DNA from: Adiantum capillus-veneris | Lineage: Eukaryota > Streptophyta > Polypodiopsida > Polypodiales > Pteridaceae | Length of the DNA stretch: 64,000 nucleotides | Reading direction: 5' to 3' | Assembly (NCBI GenBank): GCA_014529385.2 | Contig: CM043942.1 | Location: 53,010,647-53,074,646 of the forward strand | Shown here: one piece after another, positions 33,207 to 44,334 of the stretch | How positions within the stretch are numbered: the stretch's first letter is position 1 | How the letters are laid out: every line of letters begins with the position of its first letter | The notes under the pieces: generated by a model | The model's input: the letters and a program-made list of their open reading frames with translations, nothing else | Told to the model about the DNA's origin: nothing | The model's database searches: none | Translations under genes and position numbers: made by a program

Positions 33207-33579
33207 CGCAAGGACCTAAGTAGGTTTCCTACTAACACTCGTGTGATGGTTGCTTGATTTAGTTTCGGCTAAAGAAAGCGTTTTTCTTAAGTGGATCCAG
33301 AAGAGGATATTCCGCGATCAAGTGGATAGCCAGGAACCGTGTGTCTTGCCGAGGGTCTGTGACTAGATAGGTTTAGTTAGGATCTGTGGATTAGAGTAGT
33401 TGTTGGTGGTCAAGTGATTTGTGAGGTGATAAAAGCATTTACTAGTCCATGTGTGGCAGTGAAGCATTTTTCTACTCATAGATGCAAAACCCCATATGAT
33501 TTGTAGGAGTAGCTTTAGGTAAGTGATCTGATTATGATCTAGAGCTATTCAGCACTGAATTATTTGCTTAAGTGGTTGA

Positions 33580-35300
33580 TTGCATTCGAAATCACGGAAA
33601 AGTGTGCTTTTGAGGGAAAAAATGCATTAAACAAGCTTTTGTGGATATTTTTGTCTGACTGACTGATGTTGGGCACATAAAAGAGCATTTGCAAGGGTTC
33701 TGTGAAAAAAACCTGCAATTCTGTAAACATAGACATCCTACGCGCAGGATGTCTCAAGGGGGTTCTGGAGACCAAATTTTGAAATTCTGAGTTGACCAGT
33801 GTGTTCAGAAGGTAGGTTTTACCCTATTTTCACTTGGAGAGTGGAAATTTGACCACATTTTGACAGATCAAAGCCAAAAGACGAGAATTGCCAAACATCC
33901 TACCCAAATTGTGCCAAGGCATAATTTTTGAGACCAAACCATAGGATGACTCCATAGGCATGTTCTAAATGTTGTATTGAGTGCATGTGATAAATTTCAT
34001 TTCATTTGGGTCTGTGAAAGGGAAGATTGAGCGGACTTTAGCACTGTTGACTGAAAAAGGCAAGAACAGCTAGTTTTGGGGTCTTTTGACATCCAAATTA
34101 AAATCTAAGCATAGCATTGGGTTGCTGACATCATGGGGAAGCTGTGGGACAAGTCTGGGGTCAAACAGGCCAAAAAGACATCCTACGCGTAGGATGTCTT
34201 CTGTGTGATTTTGGACTCTAAACAAAATTCTGAGCATACCACAATGATCAGCACCTTAAGGAGAGTCTGTGGTTCAAATTTGGGGCAATTCTGAGCAGTT
34301 AGACATCCTACGCGTAGGATGTCTAAGGCATGATTTAGAGGCCAAATTCAAACTGTGGACATAGCAGGGTGTTGTATAGCCTTAGGCAAGCCTCCTAGGC
34401 AAATTTGGTCCAATTTGGAGTTGATTTGACTTGGGAATTCATCAGAACAGACATCAGGATTTTGGAACAGATTCTTGATCATTTGTCCAACCTATAGGTG
34501 TCAGAATCAAAAAGTAAAAATATCTGTGAGCTTAGCACATCAAGGGGAAGCTACAGTGCAAGTTTGAGCTGAAACAGAGCAAAAAGACATCCTACGCGTA
34601 GGATGTCTCCAGGGTCATAAAGTGGTCAAAATTCTACTTTGGCCATATAGGGAGGTTCTAAGTGTCTCAAGGATTCCAGAACATTTTTCAAAAGTGAATT
34701 TGGACCTTGTTTGGCCTATTTACCAAGCAAAGACAAGAATTGTCAGACATCCTACTCTTGGAGTGCACTAGAAGCTCTTGCAGCCTAAATCTTGACCTAT
34801 TGGCATCCAAATTCAATTTTGAGTATACCATTGGGTTGCTGAGCACTAGGAGAATCTTGGGATCAAGTTTGGACAAAATCTGAGTAGTTAGACATCCTAC
34901 GCGTAGGATGTCTCCAGCTTGATTTAGGACTCCAAACCAACCTATGAGCACACCACTGTGATCAGCACATCAAGGAGAAGTTGGGGTGAAAATTTCAAGT
35001 CATTCTGAGCAAAAAGACATCCTACGCGTAGGATGTCTCAAGGCCATTTTTAGGTCCAAAGGAAATTCTGACCATACCATTGTGTTGCTAGACTCAAGGG
35101 GAGTCTGTGGACCAAATTTTGTTAAATTCTGAGCATATAGACATCCTACGCGTAGGATGTCTCTAGGCCAGTTTTAGGGTCCAACTGTACTTTTGACCAT
35201 ACAGGAGTGTTCACAGTCTCACAGAGATCCCAAATCTTCTTTTAAATTTGAATTTGGACTCATTTTGACCATTCTAAACTGCATTTCACTGTTTTGGCCA
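33580..35300 (+). repeat. Leader repeat array with 24-bp perfect palindromes
   Basis: The leader is built from diverged units of about 125-160 bp with shared phrases (AATTCTGAGCA, then the palindrome, then TC(C/A)AGG, ...CATACCA(T/C)TGTG, AAGGGGA..CTGTGG, CAAATTTGG). The palindrome is AGACATCCTACG followed by its own reverse complement. Perfect copies are at 34176-34199, 34301-34324, 34586-34609, 34890-34913, 35015-35038 and 35139-35162. One has a single change (33731-33754) and one is half-decayed (34745-34768). Vestiges lie at 33895 and 34448. As RNA each gives a 9-bp stem with loop ACGCGU. It lies between the PBS and the first gag ATG, where retroelements place dimerisation and packaging signals. 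Confidence 0.95.
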
Positions 35301-35616
35301 TAACTTTCACAAACGGTATCGGATTGGAAAAGTTTTTATATCAAAACGTAGCCTGAGAGTGGCTCTACAGATATTAAAGCAAAACTTGAACTAAATGATG
35401 CCGACGGCAACCGTTTAGGTCAACTTTGAAAAAAACGTCGTTTGAGGCCTCAAAATACATCCGCAAGTTAGGGGTGTCTAAAAGCGACAATTTGCGAGAA
35501 TTGTGAGAAAACGGTTGCGGTTTTGGACATAGTTTCGACTTTTCCCTAACCAAAGCACTTGAACACAGTGGACTAAGTCTACTTGAACCAAGCAAAAGCT
35601 CTTAAGCCCAGAAATC

Positions 35617-36006
35617 ATGTCTACCCTAGATTCAAACGCAGCGTACACAAGCTTGGAGATCCCGACTATAGAGGAATATCCTCCCATGATGGATCTTCCA
35701 AACTTGCAATTGATAAAGATCCATCTTGTTGAGAGAGTTTGGATGATTGGTCATGAGAGTGAAGGACTATATAGATACATTGACAACAATGAGGTCAATC
35801 TTTATAGGTGCTCACATCCATACCTAGAAGAGATAACGGATTACAAGCTCTTATATGTCTACACATACGGAGTCGACTGTCAATGGAGATCTATAGTTGT
35901 CGACAAGTATGGACGTGAGAATTCCTATAGGAATTCCAAGAAGAGAGCCACCAAGATTCCCTTCAAGAGCGATAACGACAGAAGGATTGGGAGAGTCTCT
36001 GGTTAG
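35617..36006 (+). pseudogene. N-terminal gag segment of element G
   Basis: ATG at 35617 (MSTLDSNAAYTSLEIP) is the first good ATG after the leader. 129 codons with coding-like composition (IHLVERVWMIGHESEGLYRY, YGVDCQWRSIVVDKYGREN) end at TAG 36004-36006. The next gag frame starts about 100 bp later in another frame, so I take this as the amino end of gag cut off by a frameshift. No named domain is recognised in it. Confidence 0.5.
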
Positions 36007-36112
36007 ACTTGTAGACAATCGACGAGTTAGACCATCCCAAGTCCAGAAATGGGTAAACAGAAAATAATCCGGAGATAAAGATCCGAGAGATCACGTAACG
36101 GCTTTTAGAAGA

Positions 36113-39100
36113 GTGATTAGAGCAGAGGCAGTTTCAGATTTTGCGACACAGTTTGCGGGATTTGGATTGACTCTAGAAGATGATGCAACTACATGGTTCG
36201 ACTCGGTGGAAAAATGGGATTTTGAGACCCTAGATGAGCTGTTTGAGGAGTTTATTGAAAAATTCTGGCCAATAGGCATTGCTCACAACACGGTCTCGCA
36301 AATCCATAGATTCAAACAGAAAGAGAATGAATCAGTATGCAAAGCATCATTACGGCTCAAGAGATATGTTAAGCTCTGTTCGAGAGCGGAATTACCTACG
36401 CAAGCACGACTGATGCTGATCTTTATCTAGGGAATGAGACATGCGGGCCTTCAGAAGGATCTGCATATGATAAGGAGGACGACGTTAAACGAGTTGATCA
36501 AAGAAGCTCTTTATCTAGTGGATAACTGTGAGGCATACAAAGAAAAGGACTTAAAGAGTCAAGGAGATGACACATCCTCTCAGCACAGTGTTTCAAAGAT
36601 AAGTAAGTCCATTGCCAAGCCAACGGCACCTATTGATCAAGAAAAGCTTATCGACGACTTGGTCAAGAGGTTGATTCCTCTTGTAAGGTCTGATTCGGGA
36701 GAGCCAAAGTGGTGTGAAATTGAGAGAAAATGGACGAACCATACGGGGGAAGAGTGCTATTATAGCATGGAAAACGCTAGGGAGAGGTATGTACAACCTG
36801 TTCCAGAAGCACCTACTCCACCTAGATACATTACGGGGAATGCGCCAGGACCAGTAGGAGTTTTAAGGCCACAGCTTGTCTTAGGACAACAACCTCCGCT
36901 GCCAGGTGCTAGAATTCCGGTAGACATGAGATACATGCCAATGATGGAAGCATCAAATAAACCAACTCCAATACAAGATACAATGTGGTATAGAAACCAA
37001 AGTGAGTACTACCCTTTGGAGCAACAAAATATGAGAGAAACACATGGAGTGGTGAGGCCTGTACAACCTCCACCTCCTGGGTTTCAGTCGAAAGAAAGAA
37101 GGTATGAAATGGACGAAAGGACATTGCGATTCATTGTAAATAGCGGCTTATCTAGGTCAGAGCTTGCTTATAGCCAAGAGTAAATGCTAAAAGAATCTCC
37201 TCAACCAGAGACAGATTGTCACAAAAGTCATGACAACCACTTGGTCAAACAATGTCCTCATATGGAGATCACTGAAGTAAATGCCTATTGTCTTGAGTGT
37301 GGCATCACTCACTTGATCCCCGATTGCCTGAAAAAACCAAACCAAATCAGAAAAATCACGACAAATGTATTAGGGATTGTTCAGCTACCTAATAGCTCAG
37401 AAAATGAAAATGTTGTACCAATTCAAGTGGTTACGACAGCACAAGCTCAAAGGAAAGCTGATGAGAATCCAGAGACAAAGAACACGGAAAGTGACACGAG
37501 TCCAAAGAAAAATGATGGACCAAAGACAGACGCACCTAGTCAGAAAACCAAGAGCAAACGAAATAGTTGGAAAGCTAGAAAAACTACGATGAAAGCACGC
37601 AGGGAACGAGAGCAAAAATCCCTAGCTTAGAAGCTTACCGAAGCTGAGTAGAAGATAAAACAACATGAGGAAAAGGAGGCACCTTCTCTTACACAGATGG
37701 TTAAACCTCTAGAAGAACCATCCACGGATGAGAAACTGAGAAGTGCTAGTTCAGGAGGATCTGTGTGGGTAGAGAAGGTTAATGAGACATTAGATGCCCT
37801 CTTGAAAGCCTATGATGTGAGGCTCAAAAACAACCAAACCCAAGAACACACGTGGATGAAATATCCCTATTCGGAACTAGAAAAGCAAAAATTTGAAATG
37901 TGCCAGAAAATGATTCAAACAGCCCAAGCCTTACTAGAACCACCAGTTGCAAAACCTGAGGATGTGATCCGTGTCATGCCTACACAAGTAATCCCACCAA
38001 ACCAGAAACTAAAAGAGCCAGATTCTAGTCATGAGCACAGACCAAACCTCAAAGACCAAGCATTAGAACCAAGGATAGTATTGAATACCACGGATAACTC
38101 TTCCGAGGGATTTCACCAAGCTATACCTGAGGATTGTAAAGAGATAAATGGTCTTGACGAATTGTGGAAACAAGTCAGAGAGGCCAATGAAGCCGATGAC
38201 CTAAGAAGACGAGTAGACAAGACTAGTGATGAACGAGGAGTGTTTCTACCACCAATAGAGGAATTTGAGACTGGATCTGAATTGAATCTAGACGTGCGAT
38301 CGTATTGGGGAGACAAAGGATCTGTACAATATATGGATAGTCAACCCCATTCGCTAAGAACAATACCGTCCTACATGGGAGAGTACGAGACCAAGTCAGA
38401 TGTGGTTGCAGTCCCATCACACAGACTGTCTCCCAACAAGGCCATCGATTCAAAGGGGCTAGTAGATATTCTATCTACCCCAATCACCTGTACAATAATG
38501 TTAGCCGAGTTGCTCAGAATTAAACCAAACATGTGGGCTAATGTGGGTAAATTTCTAGAGAAATTTGGTGTAAAAACCCCAATGACTCAAATCGAGGAAG
38601 GCATCAAAGAGCTTGAAATGCCTCAACTAAATACTAGGCCAGTGCCATTAAACAAGGTAGGCGAGTATTACGAGGGAGAAGAGGGAAACACCACCCTTCC
38701 AGTGGAATTCACTTTAAAAACCATGGCAATCCTTGACAATGGAGCTGGTGTGGCTATTGCAACCAAAGAGGTTTGGAAAAAATGGGGAAAACCTGCCTTG
38801 ATATCCACACGAATGACCCTGCAGCTTGCAGACGGACACAAGGAAAAGCCCCTAGGACTGCTAGAAAAAGTACTTGTTACTTCTTGTGGCATTGAATATG
38901 AACACACTTTTGCTGTTGTTGACTTTGGCAAGAAGAACAACTATGACATCATTCTGGGAAGACCATTCATGCAACAATTGAAAATGGTCCAAGATTGGGG
39001 TTATGACCATATATACCTGAGACATATGGAAACCATAACAAAGATAAACTTGAGGGACCATAGCTATAGGGATGTGATGAGAACACCGGTTGAGGAGTTT

Positions 39101-39535
39101 GATTCCGCCACAGTAGCAGGATCAGAACTTCCAGCTTGGTTAGGTAAGCCTAAAGAACTGTGGATGTGTGGAGCTTCACAATGTGGTAGCTTGAAATGCG
39201 AGGAATGTATCCTAGAGCGGGTTATAGAGGATAGGGACTATATCCCAGAACCATTTCCTGAAGAAGAGTTAGAGCCTTTTGGATGGGAACACATCTTGGC
39301 TACTCTGGACGTGTGCGCCGTGGAGGATGCTCCCACAACAAAGTTTTGTGATGAAAATGGCTATGATGCCGTTCCTTATTTTGCAGTGAGTGTAATCCAG
39401 GAAAATGAAGAGAACCAGACATCAACAATCTCTCGAAATAAGGAGCAAACAAAGAAATGTGGAGAATCAAAAGATGAAGAAGACGACAAGTTCTATGACT
39501 CTGAAGAACACTTCGAGCTTCAAGAGGATCAATGA
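36113..39535 (+). pseudogene. Gag-protease polyprotein of element G (four in-frame stops)
   Basis: One frame runs throughout, broken by TAG near 36428, TAA near 37181, and TAG near 37628 and 37649. The capsid shows DDATTWFDSVEKWDFETLDE, LFEEFIEKFWPIG and FKQKENESVCKASLRLKRYV (Retrotrans_gag). A zinc-knuckle-like YCLECGITHLIPDC (C-x2-C-x3-H-x4-C, one residue short) lies near 37290. The protease around 38715-38985 has MAILDNGAGVAIATKEVW (D-N-G for D-S-G) and DIILGRPFM. A tail with PEPFPEEELEPFGWEHIL and DDKFYDSEEHFE follows. The protein then ends where RT should begin. An older fragment of the same tail lies at 9650-9935. Confidence 0.85.
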
Positions 39536-39565
39536 CCGGAGAATCAATGTCATCGCTACACGAAT

Positions 39566-40425
39566 AACGTGCATCAAAAGTGGATTCCAAACTCCTCGGT
39601 GAAGACACAACCACCACAAGCATCCTCATCCATGGCTCCTAATAAGGATGCAAAGACTCACCTAGGAGGAATACAACCAGAGAAACGATCTAACAATGCT
39701 CTAATCAATGGGCTAGAAAAGTCCTCCAAGAAACTACCACCCACGAGAAAACACACAGTAACTTTCCACTACCAGCCAAAAAATCAAGGGAAAGTACAAG
39801 AAGTCAACCTTGCTGAGGATAGTAGCGATAGTGCTGAATCTTACAACATCCCCTATCATCAACTCAGGCCATCACTATCACCAACCCCTTCAGCAACAAC
39901 CATGACAGGTCAAAAGAACATGACAACAAGTCAAAGCCAAAAAGCTCGACAAATCTGGATACCAAAAAGCTAGATCGGCCAAAAACAAATATGGATCAAG
40001 AAGACAAAGATCTCTAATGAAAAATCACAAGATCCAACACCAAAATAAAAAGAAGGAAAGCGTGCACGAACGGGTAAGAATATCACAAAGTCGCAAGCTT
40101 TCACAGCTTAGGTTTGGGCTCCAAAGAAGTTGATTCAAGCACAAAAAAGTCAGGAATTCATTTGGATTCCAAAACAACCACAATATCAACTTTCAAAGCT
40201 TGAATCCCATCCCCACAAAGCGTACAAGGGCTGAAGCAAAGACCACTATTGACTCACACAACAAAAAGGTGGATCCCAAAGAAGTCTCTTCAAAAACAAA
40301 CGAAGCACGGGCAAGTATGGGTTCCCAAACGAGCGTCAGCAACAAAACAGCCAATAATCACAAAGAAATGGGTCCCAAAGAAGAACAACAAAACTTCTGT
40401 CAGTGCATCGCCACTTGAATTCTTA
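39566..40425 (+). repeat. Region of repeated W-(I/V/A)-P-K motifs
   Basis: Downstream of the protease, short Lys/Gln/Ser-rich stretches in shifting plus frames each contain a W-x-P-K motif: KWIPNSS (~39571), IWIPKS-stop (~39952), IWIKKTK (~39988), VWAPKKL (~40110), IWIPKQ (~40160), RWIPKK (~40268), VWVPKR (~40313) and KWVPKK (~40366). Spacing is 40-400 bp. The DNA motif TGG(A/G)T(C/T)CCAAA is itself the repeat. Function unknown; it could encode a basic linker such as a nucleic-acid-binding Gag tail. Confidence 0.7.
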
Positions 40426-40455
40426 CAATTCTTCCTACGATTACAATACAGTTAG

Positions 40456-41880
40456 AAGAGAGCAAGTCGCTTCAATCAAGCAACGATACGGGAGCTTCAC
40501 AGACCATTACATTGCTTAGAATAGGAAGCCTCACCAACAAATGCCAATAAGCAAATTGCTTATACCCACATCTTGCACAACATAAATCTTTTCCATGCAT
40601 TGACTGTGTATGCATAATAGGGCTACATTACAAGGCCTGCATAGGCACAACTTTTAATTGCCCAAGCACGACACATACCCTTTGCGATACCCTGTTGTAA
40701 AGGATGACTCCAAATAGGAAGGGGGGAGGCATTCTGAATGCGGACCTAACATTATGACTATTAGAGGGCAATGTTTTGTGAGATGCATTGAATTTTTGCG
40801 TTTTATTGTGATAATTTTTTGACGAAATTTAGAGTATATGCCCTCATAGTAGTGTTACAGAGGAGTATGGGGACAAAATCCATATATGAGCCCCTAGGGA
40901 CATGTGTATAGTGTACATAGCATTTAGATTTCTATTTGAATGATTTTTTTTCTGTGAAGTTTTTTTAAAGATTTTCTTTGTTGATTTTAAAAAAAATAAA
41001 AAAAATCCATAATCCACATGAAGAAAAGACTGACGAGAGGCCTGAGCACTACAAAGAGAAGAAGGTATAGGGAAACGATGAAACTTCACGAAGTATGTCT
41101 CAGCAGCCACTACAACAGCCGAAGAACTTGTCACAAAGCAGTGTCAACATGCAACCGACAAGTCATACAAGTCAAAGTCGAGTAGCTACGCCACAAAATG
41201 AGTGAGGTGTTAGTCCCAAAGCTTCAAGTAAAATTCTCTGTGGTCTAAGCGTCTTAGCTATTCTAGGTACTGCTCAAGCTGGAAGAGTTGAGCATATTTA
41301 CATTGTGTTGCTCATGCTGGTATAGGTGATCAAAAGAGTCGAAGTCTAAGTACTTAAGTCTGGTGAAGTGAAGGAGAAGGTCTAAAAGACACTCACGTAC
41401 TGAGCACAGTGAGATACGAGTGAAGAAACTTCTACATCGAAAACCCTTCTTGGAAAGGTGGAAGCTATTGAGACATCTTTTGATGTCACATGTGCATCTT
41501 TTGATGCTACATTTATTCCTCGAAACACCCATCATATCCTTCTTTCACATTGCATGCTTTTGTTGACAAATTTCTCATATGCATATAGAGTGTCCCATAA
41601 TTGGCACTTGCATCAGGCACTCTTTCCGTGTTTCACCCAAGCACTCACCTTTCATGAACATGTACTTCAAGTTCAACTGCTCAACTCCAATATGAGCGTA
41701 TACCAAAGGAATTTTTTTCCCACTGGGTTTTTTCCCTTTGGTAATCCAGGTTTTAGACCCTAATCTAAAGACACCTATCACCATCCTCTTGTACATATTC
41801 CTTCTAAATCAACAATAAGGAAATGCTACTCAAATCAATTGACAAATGAATTGGAGCACCAATTTTAGATCATAGCATAC
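40456..41880 (+). other. Non-coding interior of element G
   Basis: No RT, RNase H or integrase motif in any frame. It contains an A/T-rich stretch (40910-41010) and weak ORFs on both strands without domains. Confidence 0.6.
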
Positions 41881-41929
41881 TTCTCCTCAATGGCGAGTCG
41901 AAGAATGGCCTACAATGACAAAGCTGCAG

Positions 41930-42215
41930 ACAACACTAACAACATGATTGCACAGGAACAAAGAAGTTACCAATGAAGAAGAGCAGACACAAAAGTAATC
42001 AGAGGATCTCAAAATATGAATGGTTACGATGATAGATGTCCACTCTAATGGATCATAGTTCTTGTTGTGGTTTGACAAATATACAAGCAGTGCAACAGAT
42101 GAAGCCAAAACAATTGCAAAGTGTTGACCAATGGGTCAACAAAACAACATAACTCAAGAACAAATAAGTCCTCAATGACAAAGAGTAGACATAAGGGTAA
42201 TTAGAGGATCTCAAA
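41930..42215 (+). repeat. Diverged ~205-bp tandem repeat with an LTR-start-like segment
   Basis: GAACAAAGAAGTTACCAATG...AGAGGATCTCAAAA (about 41959-42017) recurs as GAACAAATAAGTCCTCAATG...AGAGGATCTCAAAA (about 42160-42216). Just before the second copy, 42120-42158 reads TGTTGACCAATGGGTCAACA followed by AAACAACATAACTCAAG. That is the first ~37 bp of the element's LTR with few changes. Confidence 0.65.
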
Positions 42216-42780
42216 AGCTTGTCCTTGATAATGCGCATCGAATGCTTGGCAGGGTTTTGAACCTCAAATTAGAATAATTAAGTCCTGGATTCGGCCTGAC
42301 AGATAGACTTTGCATTGGAGTGCAACTTGGCCTAAAGAAGTTAAGGGTTTCGCCATACAATTTCTACAAAATCCTTACAAAGTTGTCATTGGCTCACAAG
42401 ATCAGAAAGCCGATCACTCAATTCTACAGATTGTAGAAGTTGTTTCTGAGAATCACAAATACTTTGAATTGATAGATTTTCTGGAGCAAATGATGGATGG
42501 AGCTTTCTCTATCCATGATGATAAGAGTCAAGTTAAACGACATTGGGTTCTTTTTGAATTTAGATCTGGCAGTAGACCTATAATGACAGAAACAGATGCT
42601 GCAGCTCGGAGCGTGGATGTGAAAGACATAAAGTTCGTCATCAATTATGATTTTCCTGAATCATGTGAAGACTATGTACATCGGATTGGACGAACAAGAC
42701 AAGCTACTGCAAAGGCTATAGTCTATACTTTATTTCCAACAACAAAACGACAGCAAAGACCACATCGCCAACGACAATCA
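42215..42780 (+). pseudogene. Captured DEAD-box RNA helicase fragment (DDX5/DBP2-like)
   Basis: Intron-free helicase core sequence. LVLDNAHRML at 42219-42248 corresponds to motif II (VLDEADRML, with DEAD changed to DNAH). After a 1-nt deletion come GFEPQIRIIKSWIRPDR, a TAG in place of a Gln codon, TLHWSATWPKEV (motif III, SAT), NPYKVVIGS and QIVEVVSENHKYFELIDFL. About 27 residues around motif IV are missing in frame at ~42498. Then SIHDDKSQVKRHWVLFEF (motif IVa region), MTETDAAARSVDVKDIKFVI (motif V) and YVHRIGRTRQATAKA (motif VI). The host protein unwinds RNA. It ends 30-40 bp before the PPT, in the element's sense orientation. Clearly non-functional. Confidence 0.92.
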
Positions 42781-42806
42781 GGTCATATCGGGGACGACAT
42801 GAACGC

Positions 42807-42818
42807 GGAAGGGGGGAA
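42807..42818 (+). promoter_or_regulatory. Polypurine tract of element G
   Basis: GGAAGGGGGGAA immediately before the 3' LTR. Confidence 0.9.
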
Positions 42819-43818
42819 TGTTGACCGCTGGGTCAACAACACAACATAACTCAAGTTTCATACCAAAGTCTTATCTTTTACGAGTTATGAAATGCTGCGG
42901 ATTATGGCTATAAACGTCATTTGTAATGAGTAGTTATTCTAGTTTCAGAATAGTTATTATGGCTATAAACGTCATTTGTAATGAGTAGTTATTCTAGTTT
43001 CAGAAGCCGGGGTGCAATGGCTCTTCCAAATTGTAAATACAAAGCCATTTGACCCTTTCAACCCCATTTTTTGGTTAAACCTAAGGTAGCCTTAGTATAT
43101 AAGGTACTTAGGTCATTTTGTAAAAAGGACTTTTAATCATAATCAAAACTTTAGCGTTGCCGTCTACTGTGTGTGAGAGAGAAAGAGAGTGAGCGTGAGC
43201 TTTATCCTCTCGCTACGCCCAGCTCGCTCAACACATTGGAGATCCGACTGCACCATTGCTGTAGGCTAGAGGAGAGCTGCGCGACAACGCCAAGCATTCC
43301 ACGCGAGACAAAGCGCACACGTCGACACATCTACGAGCTATTTGTGGCCGTAAGTGTATCAAACGATGTCTGTTTTCTACGTGCTAGTAGTCTATAGAAT
43401 CGTGGCAACATAAGCTATGCATAGGTACTCATAAATTTCAGTTTCAGGCACTTTCAAAATTCTGCTCCGTCATCCTAGGCGTTTTCCGCAGATGGGTTTT
43501 GAGTGTAGAAGCTTAGGGACAGGTGTATCCTAGTGAGGGGATGGTGTTCCTTAAGTTTCGTATGAATCTGGCATGATTAGGTGAGTTAACTTCCGTATGT
43601 GTGTATGTGGCTAGGTGGTGTAGTTGAGGGCAGTGAGCTTCTTGATTGTGGTTTAGTTGGCCTTCCAGAGTGTTGTATGTGTAGGATGGTCTTAGCCTGA
43701 CAAGCTACAAAGATTTCCTCCGTGTGCGTATCGTGTCATCTGTGTCCTCGATTGACATTATGTTGATCTAGGTAGTGTTTGCATGCACTTCATGGGTGTG
43801 TGAGTCGCCCGTCCAACA
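42819..43818 (+). repeat. 3' LTR of element G
   Basis: 1,000 bp, a few percent different from the 5' LTR. It has an extra tandem copy of about 54 bp (TTATGGCTATAAACGTCATT...CTAGTTTCAGAA, 42900-43005) and lacks about 13 bp near 43495. TATA box at 43096-43103. Confidence 0.95.
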
Positions 43819-43832
43819 TTGAATGAAACTAG

Positions 43833-44217
43833 TGTTGAGATAAGCTTGTAACTTGTACTCATGGTGAGAACCTTAAGACAAGAATGCACCATTTATGTGT
43901 ATAGTCACATTTTTCCTATGGAATCTGTAAGCCTCACACGTGCTACACAATTATAGTCACATGCTATTTGGTGTAGCCCACATGGTACTTGACCTTTTTT
44001 CCACATGTGGTGCACATCACTTTTCATCATTTACTGCCACCTTCTATTTGAGCATATATAAGGCCACCATACTTAACTTGCAATTCTCTCTCTCATTCTA
44101 ATCAATCAAGCAAGTTTATTTTACATTGCATATTCTCTCTAATACTTATTGCTAGTTGTTATGAATCTCTTATTATGATGAATGCCTCGCTGTTCTATCC
44201 ACCATAGATATTACACA
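43833..44217 (+). repeat. 5' LTR of element C
   Basis: Starts TGTTGAGATAAGCTTG and ends ATATTACACA. It matches 45651-45781 plus 52518-52756 in order. A TATA-like CATATATAAGG lies at about 44052-44062. Confidence 0.85.
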
Positions 44218-44229
44218 TGGTATCAGAGC
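44218..44229 (+). promoter_or_regulatory. tRNA-iMet primer-binding site of element C
   Basis: TGGTATCAGAGC directly after the LTR. Confidence 0.95.
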
Positions 44230-44286
44230 TAATGAATAATTAGAATTTTTCAATTGTATCCATTAGACCTCTATGCTAGATTTAGT

Positions 44287-44288
<2 letters not shown>

Positions 44289-44333
<45 letters not shown>
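44289..44333. repeat. (TC)n microsatellite
   Basis: About 22 uninterrupted units inside element C. Confidence 0.95.

Positions 44334-44334
<1 letters not shown>

Larger units (their letters stand above)
32229..43818 (+). mobile_element. Gypsy-like element G: full length, no visible RT/integrase, carries host helicase fragment
   Basis: LTRs 32229-33187 and 42819-43818, target duplication TTGAA on both sides (32224-32228, 43819-43823), PBS TGGCGCCGCTGTCGGGGA and PPT GGAAGGGGGGAA. Inside are a 2.4-kb leader with a palindrome array, a broken gag-protease ORF, a WxPK-repeat region, about 1.7 kb without coding signal, and a DEAD-box helicase fragment next to the PPT. No RT, RNase H or integrase motif was found in any frame. 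The structure is that of a large non-autonomous derivative (LARD-like) that keeps gag-protease. Confidence 0.93.

Noticed and set aside
33731..35162. CRISPR-like regularly spaced repeats
   Set aside because: The repeats are palindromes inside a larger diverged tandem unit, spacing is irregular (124-304 bp), spacers are related to each other, and the context is a plant retroelement leader.
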